A stretch of 64,000 bases of DNA from Streptomyces sp. I05A-00742 (GTDB lineage: Bacteria; Actinomycetota; Actinomycetes; Streptomycetales; Streptomycetaceae), in contig NZ_JABETO010000023.1 in assembly GCF_013055795.1 (NCBI RefSeq), forward strand, positions 21,100-85,099, given 5' to 3'. Numbering within the stretch: the stretch's first letter is position 1; each line of letters begins with the position of its first letter. A program made the position numbers and the translations under genes. This document shows, piece after piece, positions 57,962 to 64,000 of the stretch. The notes under the pieces are model-generated. The model saw only the letters and a program-made list of their open reading frames with translations, made no database searches and had not been told where the DNA came from.

Positions 57962-59286
57962 GAGCGATCCGCTTTCTCCACCGCGTGGTTCCCCACCGCG
58001 TGTTCCTCCGCCGCGTGCTCGTGCTGGACGTGCCGCAGCGCCTCCTCCAGCGCCGCGGCGCCCTCCTCCGCCTCGGCGACGGTGAGGGACAGGGGCGGGG
58101 CGATGCGCAGGACGGTCCCCTCCCGGCTGCCCTTGCCGATCAGCAGGCCGTGTTCACGGGCCTGTTCGAGGGCCAGGCCGGCCGCCTCGGCCGTGGCCAG
58201 CTCGACGCCGATCATCAGCCCCCGGCCGCGGACCTCGCGGACGACGGGCAGCCCGGCCGCGATGGCGCGGAGCCGTTCGGTGAGGAGTCCGCCGACGCGG
58301 CGGGCGTTGCCCTGGAGGTCGTGTTCCAGGAGGTGGGTGAGGTTGGCGAGGCCGGCCGCCATGGTGACCGGGCTGCCGCCGAATGTCGAGATGGAGTTGG
58401 CCTCCAGGCAGTTCATCACCTCGGCGCGGGCGACGACGCCGCCGACGGACATGCCGTTGCCAATGCCCTTGGCGAAGGTGAGGAGGTCGGGCGGGCCGTT
58501 CTCCGCGTGGGCCTGCCAGCCCCAGAAGTGGTCGCCGGTGCGCCCCCAGCCGGTCTGCACCTCGTCACTGATCCAGAGAATGCCGTGCCGGTCCAGGACC
58601 TCGCGGAAGGCCGCGTACAGCCCGTCGGGCGGTGCGGTGAACCCGCCGACGCCCTGCACCGGTTCGGCGATCAGCGCGGCCACCGTCCCGTGCGCCTGGC
58701 CGAGCATGTCCTCCAGGTCGCGTACGCACGCCGCGGTGAACTCCGCGTCGGAGAGGTGCGCGTACGGGCCCCGCGACCGCACGGCGCCGTGCACGTAGAG
58801 CGTCTGGAGGGGCGAGAGGCTGGTGGGCGACCAGGCGGCGTTGCCGGTGATGCCCACGGTGGAGAAGGAGCGGCCGTGGTAGCTGTTGCGCATGGCCAGG
58901 ATCTGGTTGGACCGCCGGTGGGTGGTGGCCAGGAGCAGGGCCGTGTCGTTGGCCTCGGTGCCGGAGGTGGTGAAGAAGACCCGGGCGTCGGGGATGCCGC
59001 TCAGCGCCGCGATGCGCTCGGCGAGTTCGACCATGTGCCGGTCGAGGTAGAGGGTCGAGGTGTGCAGGATCCGGCCGGCCTGCCCGGCCACCGCCTTGGT
59101 GACCTCGGGGAGGGCGTGGGCGGTCATGGTGGTGAGGATGCCGCCGAAGAAGTCGAGGTAGCGCCGGCCGTCGGCGTCCCAGACGTGGCGGCCCTCGCCG
59201 TGGGTGAGTTCGATCGGTTCGCCGTAGTAGAGGGTCTGCCACGCGGGGAGCACGGCCCGGTGCCGGGCGTGCAGCCGGCCGGTCAC
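57958..59286 (-). CDS. class III PLP aminotransferase (beta-alanine/beta-aminoisobutyrate type)
   Basis: 442 residues from GTG 59284-59286, whose GTGA overlaps the amidohydrolase stop. Motifs: GRRYLDFFGGILTTM, SGTEANDTALLLA, YHGRSFSTVG, WISDEVQTGWGRTG (Asp binding pyridine N) and LTFAKGIGNGMSVGG with the PLP lysine. This class includes beta-alanine and beta-aminoisobutyrate aminotransferases, the last step of reductive pyrimidine degradation, matching the neighbours. Confidence 0.9.
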   Translation of the reverse strand: MTGRLHARHRAVLPAWQTLYYGEPIELTHGEGRHVWDADGRRYLDFFGGILTTMTAHALPEVTKAVAGQAGRILHTSTLYLDRHMVELAERIAALSGIPDARVFFTTSGTEANDTALLLATTHRRSNQILAMRNSYHGRSFSTVGITGNAAWSPTSLSPLQTLYVHGAVRSRGPYAHLSDAEFTAACVRDLEDMLGQAHGTVAALIAEPVQGVGGFTAPPDGLYAAFREVLDRHGILWISDEVQTGWGRTGDHFWGWQAHAENGPPDLLTFAKGIGNGMSVGGVVARAEVMNCLEANSISTFGGSPVTMAAGLANLTHLLEHDLQGNARRVGGLLTERLRAIAAGLPVVREVRGRGLMIGVELATAEAAGLALEQAREHGLLIGKGSREGTVLRIAPPLSLTVAEAEEGAAALEEALRHVQHEHAAEEHAVGNHAVEKADRS

Positions 59287-60125
59287 GGCCGGACCAGCTC
59301 TTCGTAGGCGTCGGGGCGCCGGTCCCGGTAGAACGCCCACTGCTGCCGGACCTCGTCGATGAGGGAGAAGTCCAGGTCGCGGACGACGAGTTCCTCCTTG
59401 GTGTCGCTCGCGACGTCGCCGACGAACTGTCCGCGGGGGTCGACGAAGTACGACGTGCCGTAGAAGTCGTTGTCGCCGTACTCCTCCTGCCCGACGCGGT
59501 TGATCGCGGCGACGAAGTACTCGTTGGCGACGGCGGCGGCGGGCTGTTCGAGCTTCCAGAGGTGCGCGGAGAGGCCGCGCGAGGTGGCGGAGGGGTTGTA
59601 GACGAGCTGGGCGCCGGCGAGGCCGAGCTGCCGCCAGCCCTCCGGGAAGTGGCGGTCGTAGCAGATGTAGACGCCGACCCGGCCGACGGCGGTGTCGAAG
59701 ACGGGCCAGCCGACGTTGCCGGGCTTGAAGTAGTACTTCTCCCAGAAGCCCTTGACCTGGGGGATGTGGTGCTTGCGGTACTTGCCCAGGTAGCTGCCGT
59801 CGGCGTCGATGACGGCGGCGGTGTTGTAGTAGAAGCCGGACTGCTCGACCTCGAAGACCGGCACGACGATCACCATGCCCGTCTCCCGGGCGAGTTCGCG
59901 CATCCTGCGCACGGTGGGCCCGTCGGGGACGGGCTCGGCCCAGCGGTAGTGCTCGCTCTCCTGGACCTGGCAGAAGTAGGGGGCGTTGAAGACTTCCTGG
60001 AAGCCGATCACCTTGGCGCCCTGCGCGGCGGCGGCGCGGGCGTGCTCCTCATGCTTGGCGATCATCGACTCGGTGTCACCGGTCCAGCTGGCCTGGACCA
60101 GTGCGGCGCGCACAACATTGGCCAT
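59283..60125 (-). CDS. N-carbamoyl-beta-amino acid amidohydrolase (ureidopropionase-like)
   Basis: 280 residues from ATG 60123-60125. Nitrilase-superfamily triad is present: Glu in IGFQEVFNAPYF, Lys in YRKHHIPQ and Cys in VYICYDRHFPEGW. The GFWEKYYFKPGN and GTSYFVDPRGQF segments match N-carbamoyl-beta-alanine amidohydrolases. First gene of the minus-strand operon; it hydrolyses the hydantoinase product to beta-alanine (or beta-aminoisobutyrate), CO2 and NH3. Confidence 0.9.
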   Translation of the reverse strand: MANVVRAALVQASWTGDTESMIAKHEEHARAAAAQGAKVIGFQEVFNAPYFCQVQESEHYRWAEPVPDGPTVRRMRELARETGMVIVVPVFEVEQSGFYYNTAAVIDADGSYLGKYRKHHIPQVKGFWEKYYFKPGNVGWPVFDTAVGRVGVYICYDRHFPEGWRQLGLAGAQLVYNPSATSRGLSAHLWKLEQPAAAVANEYFVAAINRVGQEEYGDNDFYGTSYFVDPRGQFVGDVASDTKEELVVRDLDFSLIDEVRQQWAFYRDRRPDAYEELVRP

Positions 60126-60252
60126 GAGCTGCTCCTCTGCCGGGGCGTGTGCCGGGCTACGCGCGAAGATCCGCGTGTGCCTGCGACCGTATGACCCGCC
60201 ATCCGCTGAGGCAAGACCGACGCGGCGATCCGATGCCGGATCCAATAAACAG

Positions 60253-60288
60253 GAAAGCTTGCAAGTTTCACTGTGCTTTCGCTAGGCT
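60253..60288 (+). promoter_or_regulatory. promoter with palindrome at -35; leaderless transcript predicted
   Basis: TTGCAA (60259-60264), 18-bp spacer, TAGGCT (60283-60288). The start would fall at about 60295, the A of the isochorismatase ATG. GAAAGCTTGCAAGTTTC (60253-60269) covers the -35 and is palindromic around CTTGCAAG: a candidate operator for the isochorismatase gene and perhaps the divergent operon. Confidence 0.65.
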
Positions 60289-60294
60289 GCCGCC

Positions 60295-60846
60295 ATGCCT
60301 GCCACCACACTCGATCCGCAGACCGCGCTCGTCCTCGTCGACCTCCAGAAGGGCATCACGGCCCTCCCCTCCGTCCACCCCATGGACGGGATCGTCGCCC
60401 GCGGGGCCGAGCTGGCCGACGCCTTCCGCGCCCGGGGGCTCCCGGTCGTCCTGGTGCGCGTCGTCGGCTCGGCGCCCGGCCGCACGGAGGCCCGGCACCG
60501 CGGTGGCGAGACCCCCGCCGACTTCGCGGACCTGCGGCCCGAACTCGGCCGCCGGGACGGCGACATCGTGGTCACCAAGCACACCTGGGGCGCCTTCCAC
60601 GGCACCGACCTCGACCTCCAGCTGCGCCGCCGGGGCGTGACGCAGATCGTCCTCGGCGGCGTCGCCACCGGCATGGGCGTGGAGTCGACGGCCCGCGCCG
60701 CGCACGAGCACGGGTACCACGTGACCGTGGCGACGGACGCGGTCACGGACCTCGACCCGGAGGTGCACCGGAACTGTGTGGAGAAGGTGTTCCCCCGGCT
60801 GGCGGAGACGGACACCACAGAGGCGATCATCCGCCTGCTCGGCTGA
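60295..60846 (+). CDS. isochorismatase-family hydrolase lacking the catalytic Cys
   Basis: 183 residues from ATG 60295, which coincides with the predicted transcription start, so the mRNA is probably leaderless. Fold motifs: ALVLVDLQKGI (Asp), VVTKHTWGAFHGT (Lys) and VLGGVATGMGVESTARAA. In cysteine hydrolases the third motif is C-V-x-x-T-A-R; here the Cys position is Gly, as in true isochorismatases such as EntB/PhzD, so a cysteine-amidase mechanism is unlikely. Substrate unknown. Divergent from the pyrimidine operon. Confidence 0.85.
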   Translation: MPATTLDPQTALVLVDLQKGITALPSVHPMDGIVARGAELADAFRARGLPVVLVRVVGSAPGRTEARHRGGETPADFADLRPELGRRDGDIVVTKHTWGAFHGTDLDLQLRRRGVTQIVLGGVATGMGVESTARAAHEHGYHVTVATDAVTDLDPEVHRNCVEKVFPRLAETDTTEAIIRLLG

Positions 60847-60897
60847 GCGGCCGATGACCGGCTGACCGGCCGGCCGCGGCGCCCGCCCTGCACCGAC

Positions 60898-60942
60898 GTG
60901 TGGGGCGCCGTACCGGGCACGAGCCCGTACGGCGCCCCACAC
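60898..60942. terminator. bidirectional terminator
   Basis: GTGTGGGGCGCCGTAC (60898-60913) and GTACGGCGCCCCACAC (60927-60942) form a perfect 16-bp stem with a 13-nt loop, between convergent genes and starting a few bases before the ggt stop on the minus strand. Confidence 0.88.
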
Positions 60943-60947
60943 CACGC

Positions 60948-62765
60948 TCACCGCCCCGGCCGGACCACCATCGCGGAACCGCCACCGCGCCGCACCTTCT
61001 CCGCGGCGGCCAGCCACCGCCCGTCGGGCAGCCGTTCGACGCCGGTCGCCGCCCCGATGAAGGACGGGTTCAGCTTGAACGCGTGGCCCTTGGCCTCCAG
61101 TTGGCCGCGGACCTCGCTGTCCCACAGCGCCCGTTCCACGTCCGTCGTGGCGCCGTTGCGCTGGCTGGCACGCGGCGCCGCGATCGCGTCGACCAGCGGC
61201 ATGCCGCGGTCCACGTGGTTGAGCAGCGTCTGGAGCACGGTGGTGATGATCGTCGCCCCGCCCGGCGAGCCGAGCGCGAACTTCAGCCGGCCGTGGTCGA
61301 GGACCACCGTCGGCGAGATCGACGACCGCGGACGCTTGCCGGGACCGGGCAGGTTCGGGTCGTGGACGCCCGGGGTGACGGGGGTGAACGAGAAGTCGGT
61401 CAGCTCGTTGTTGAGCAGGAAGCCGCGCCCGGGCACGGTGATGCCGCTGCCGCCGGTCTGCTCGATGGTGAAGGTGTACGCGACGACGTTCCCCCACTTG
61501 TCGGCCACCGTCATATGGGTGGTCTGCTGCCCCTCGTACGGCGTGGGCGCGGAACGGCCCGTCGTCGCACAGGGCTTGGGGTGCAGCGGGTCACCGGGGG
61601 CGAGCGGGCTGGTCAGGGCCCGGCTGTCCTTGATGAGGCAGGCCCGCGAGTCGGCGAACCGCTTCGACGTCAGGGCAGCGGTGGGCACCTTCTCCTGCGC
61701 CGGGTCGCCGATCCACCGGTTGCGGTCGGCGAACGCGATCCGGCTCGCCTCCAGGTAGCGGTGCAGATAGGTCTTCTGGTCGAGCTTGCGGAGGTCGCTC
61801 CGGCCCAGGATGTTCAGCGCCTCGGCGACGGCGATGCCGCCGGAGGCCGAGGGGCCCATCCCGTAGACGTCGAGCCCGCGGTAGGTGGTGTGCGTCGGGC
61901 CCGGCCGCTTGACCGCGTACGCCCGCAGGTCACGGTCGGTGAGGTCGCCGCTGCGGACCACCCGGTGCGTGCCGGGGGCGACGGGCGGCTTGCGGACGGT
62001 GCGGACCACGTCCCGGCCGAGCTCGCCGCCGTACATCGCGCCGACGCCCCGCTTCCCCACCAGTTCGTAGGTGCGGGCGAGGTCGGGGTTCCTGAGCGTC
62101 GCTCCAACGGCCGGGAGCTTGCCGCCCGGCAGGTACAGCCTCGCCGTGGCGGGGAAGTCGCGGAAGCGCTTCTCGTTGTCGGCGGTCTGCTGCCGGAAGG
62201 TCTCGTCGACGGTGAAGCCCTTGCGGGCCAGGCGCTCGGCGGGCTTCAGCACCTGGCCGAGCGATCTGCTGCCCCAGGAGCGCAGCGCCGCGTCCCAGGT
62301 GGCGGGCGCGCCGGGGACGCCGACGCTCCGTCCGCTGGTCATCGCCTCGTCGAAGGGGATCGCCTGCCCCTTCTCGACGAACAGGTCCTTGCCGGCGCTG
62401 AGCGGCGCCCGCTCCCGGCCGTCGATGGTGAAGACCTTGCGGGCCTTCGCGTTGTAGTACACGAAGTAGCCGCCACCGCCGATGCCGCCGGAGTACGGCT
62501 CGGTGACGCCGAGGGCGGCGGCGGTGGCCACCGCCGCGTCCACGGCGTTGCCACCGCCCTTGAGCACCTCGATGCCGGCGGCGGACGCGTCGGCGTCGAC
62601 GCTCGACACAGCCCCGCCGCGGCCGACGGCCAGCGGGGTCTTGGCGGGGGCCCGGTCCGCGCCGGCCGCGCCCTGGGCGGCGGCCGGCACGATCCCGAGC
62701 CCCGCCACGAGCGCGGCCGTCGCACAGAGCACGGTGGTTCGCCGGTGTCCTGGTGACCTTGACAT
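60948..62765 (-). CDS. ggt: secreted gamma-glutamyltransferase
   Basis: 605 residues from ATG 62763-62765. Signal peptide about residues 1-31 (TTVLCATAALVAGLG ... AAAQGA). Conserved GGNAVDAAVATAAALGVTEPYSGGIGGGGYFV and, for the mature small subunit, the nucleophile Thr in QQTTHMTVADKWGN after self-cleavage, then RPRSSISPTVVLDHG and GSPGGATIITTVLQ. It transfers or hydrolyses gamma-glutamyl groups of glutathione-like compounds outside the cell. Full length. Confidence 0.93.
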   Translation of the reverse strand: MSRSPGHRRTTVLCATAALVAGLGIVPAAAQGAAGADRAPAKTPLAVGRGGAVSSVDADASAAGIEVLKGGGNAVDAAVATAAALGVTEPYSGGIGGGGYFVYYNAKARKVFTIDGRERAPLSAGKDLFVEKGQAIPFDEAMTSGRSVGVPGAPATWDAALRSWGSRSLGQVLKPAERLARKGFTVDETFRQQTADNEKRFRDFPATARLYLPGGKLPAVGATLRNPDLARTYELVGKRGVGAMYGGELGRDVVRTVRKPPVAPGTHRVVRSGDLTDRDLRAYAVKRPGPTHTTYRGLDVYGMGPSASGGIAVAEALNILGRSDLRKLDQKTYLHRYLEASRIAFADRNRWIGDPAQEKVPTAALTSKRFADSRACLIKDSRALTSPLAPGDPLHPKPCATTGRSAPTPYEGQQTTHMTVADKWGNVVAYTFTIEQTGGSGITVPGRGFLLNNELTDFSFTPVTPGVHDPNLPGPGKRPRSSISPTVVLDHGRLKFALGSPGGATIITTVLQTLLNHVDRGMPLVDAIAAPRASQRNGATTDVERALWDSEVRGQLEAKGHAFKLNPSFIGAATGVERLPDGRWLAAAEKVRRGGGSAMVVRPGR

Positions 62766-62846
62766 GGGTTACCTCCCTGTCGGCTGAGAGGCCCCGGACC
62801 CTACTCGCAGGACAGGTCCGCCGACAGGGCGCCAGACGACTGCGGC

Positions 62847-63737
62847 TCAGCGCCCCCGCGACTGGGTGATCACCGGCTTGGCCATCGCCCGCTCGCCGTC
62901 GGCGTTCGGGTGGAAGGGCGCGGCCGGACGCGTGGGCTGGGCGCCCTCGATCCAGCGGTCGGCCTCCGGGCGGCAGACGTCGTGGCCGACGGTCGCGCGG
63001 TAGGTGTCGGCGTACCGGACGTGCGCCTTCCGCGCCTGCTGCCGGAGCATCGTGTTGAGCTTCTTCTCGGTGTCGCGCAGGTAGGGGGTGTCCCCGGCGG
63101 CGATCGGCACGGACGGGAAGCAGCCCACGCCGTTGTCCGGCATGATCGCCGGGTAGCCGACCAGGACGACGCGGGCGTGCGGGGCCCGCTGGTGCACGGC
63201 CTTGAGGACGCGGGCGACCTTGGGCGCGGCGTCGGCGATGCGCTTGTTCAGCAGGTCGCCGCCGTCGGCCGCGGTGTACTGCTTGCGGCAGGGGGCGCCG
63301 GCCGGGTCGGAGACGGACAGCTTGGCGCAGGTGCCGATGATCTCGCCGAAGCCGATGTCGTTGCCGCCGATGCCGACGGTGACCAGCCTGGTCTTCTTGC
63401 CGAGGGCGTTCAGCTGCGGGCCGTTGGCCCCCTGCGCGCGCCACATGTCGTCGGTCTTGGCGCCGCTGCAGCTGACGTCCTTGAAGGACTTCACGTGCAG
63501 CGCCTTCGCGGTGAGCGCCGGGTAGTTGACGCTCGACCGCGCGCAGTCCCCGCCGCTCTGCTGCGGCACGCCCGGTGCGGAGGTGTACGAGTCGCCGAGG
63601 GCGACGTAGCGCTCGCCTGCGCGGGCCGGGGCGGCGGCGGTCGCGGGGGCGGCGGCACCCGCCGCCAGGGCCGTGGCCGCGCCGATCGCCGCCAGCACCT
63701 TGCCGTACCGCCCGCCGTGTGCGCCTGCGTCTGCCAC
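62847..63737 (-). CDS. secreted SGNH/GDSL hydrolase (lipase/esterase)
   Basis: 296 residues from GTG 63735-63737 with GGAGG five bases upstream. Signal peptide about residues 1-36 (VLAAIGAATALAAGAAAPAT). Block I YVALGDSYTSAPG with the nucleophile Ser, block II-like CSGAKT, block III TVGIGGNDIGFG, and block V FHPNADG with the His. Six cysteines likely form disulfides, as in Streptomyces secreted lipases of this group. Same strand as ggt, 81 bp apart. Confidence 0.9.
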   Translation of the reverse strand: MADAGAHGGRYGKVLAAIGAATALAAGAAAPATAAAPARAGERYVALGDSYTSAPGVPQQSGGDCARSSVNYPALTAKALHVKSFKDVSCSGAKTDDMWRAQGANGPQLNALGKKTRLVTVGIGGNDIGFGEIIGTCAKLSVSDPAGAPCRKQYTAADGGDLLNKRIADAAPKVARVLKAVHQRAPHARVVLVGYPAIMPDNGVGCFPSVPIAAGDTPYLRDTEKKLNTMLRQQARKAHVRYADTYRATVGHDVCRPEADRWIEGAQPTRPAAPFHPNADGERAMAKPVITQSRGR

Positions 63738-63956
63738 TACTGCCTCCGGAGTGTCGGGGATGGTTCGGTTCGGCCGACCGCGTCCCGGGTCATGTCACCG
63801 GTCGCTGTCGATCACGGCTGCCAGACTCGCCGCGTGATGACCGTCTGTCAATCTCACGGCTCATTCCCCGTATCACTGGCACCAGACGTCACTCGCCGGA
63901 GGGCATCGACCGGGGTTGTCCGGGCTGTTGGCGCATCGGGTCGTGGCACTGTGCCG
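63738..63956. other. upstream region of the SGNH hydrolase gene
   Basis: No gene seen. It should hold the promoter of the secreted hydrolase; no clear -35/-10 pair was identified. Confidence 0.4.

Positions 63957-64000
<44 letters not shown>

Overview
The window is high-GC actinobacterial DNA, almost certainly from a Streptomyces chromosome. The signs are a strong G/C bias at third codon positions, many GTG and TTG starts, translationally coupled ATGA/GTGA overlaps, a crotonyl-CoA carboxylase/reductase operon next to psd-pssA, F420-type enzymes, DmdR/IdeR-type iron boxes, and an inverted repeat at a gene end that I recognise from other Streptomyces genomes. No rRNA or tRNA gene was recognised. 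The right edge is a run of 44 C, which looks like a sequence end rather than biology.

Layout. 1-3.2 kb: two ABC half-transporters, possibly iron-regulated, and a divergent TetR regulator. 3.3-7.7 kb: an MFS exporter with a C-terminal beta-sandwich extension, an SRPBCC protein, a GNAT acetyltransferase and a HEAT-repeat protein. 8.1-10.9 kb: a tandem-duplicated 3-hydroxyacyl-CoA dehydrogenase and a TetR regulator. 11.2-13.5 kb: a small ESX/type VII-like cassette with no secretion machinery. 13.5-17.3 kb: an ABC-F resistance-type ATPase with a possible attenuating leader, then an MFS exporter and an Rrf2 regulator that share a GTAAC-N7-GTTAC operator. 17.4-23.7 kb: the ethylmalonyl-CoA operon (ccr, ethylmalonyl-CoA mutase, malyl-CoA lyase, MaoC hydratase, acyl-CoA dehydrogenase). 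23.9-25.4 kb: psd-pssA for phosphatidylethanolamine. 25.6-40.5 kb: mixed housekeeping genes (glycerate kinase, BCCT transporter, a MerR-peroxiredoxin fusion, a radical SAM protein with an unusual cysteine motif, a sirtuin, Ogt, Ada-AlkA, an HTH plus Clp_N pair, a secreted lectin, a CrtI-like oxidoreductase, an IMPase-family phosphatase and a lipoate ligase-like protein). 40.5-44.6 kb: a siderophore uptake system with two iron boxes.

44.7-55.5 kb is the most unusual region. A complete type I-E Cascade operon (cas8e, cse2, cas7e, cas5e, cas6e) has no cas3, no cas1-cas2 and no CRISPR array here. Divergent from it is a 1138-residue HTH-STAND-NTPase-TPR protein, separated by a 56-residue membrane peptide, a 47-residue ORF and two degenerate repeat-like hairpins with an 18-nt spacer just upstream of cas8e. 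Ten contiguous bases of that spacer occur exactly, on the opposite strand, about 150 bp upstream of the 47-residue ORF. This layout resembles the CreTA/CreR type of guide-RNA autoregulation. A nuclease-free Cascade acting as a guided repressor or sensor coupled to a STAND protein is the main hypothesis of this report. It is inference.

55.5-63.7 kb: a four-gene reductive pyrimidine/ureido-acid degradation operon (F420 oxidoreductase, dihydropyrimidinase, class III aminotransferase, ureidopropionase-like amidohydrolase) divergent from an isochorismatase-family gene that appears leaderless, followed by a secreted gamma-glutamyltransferase and a secreted SGNH hydrolase.
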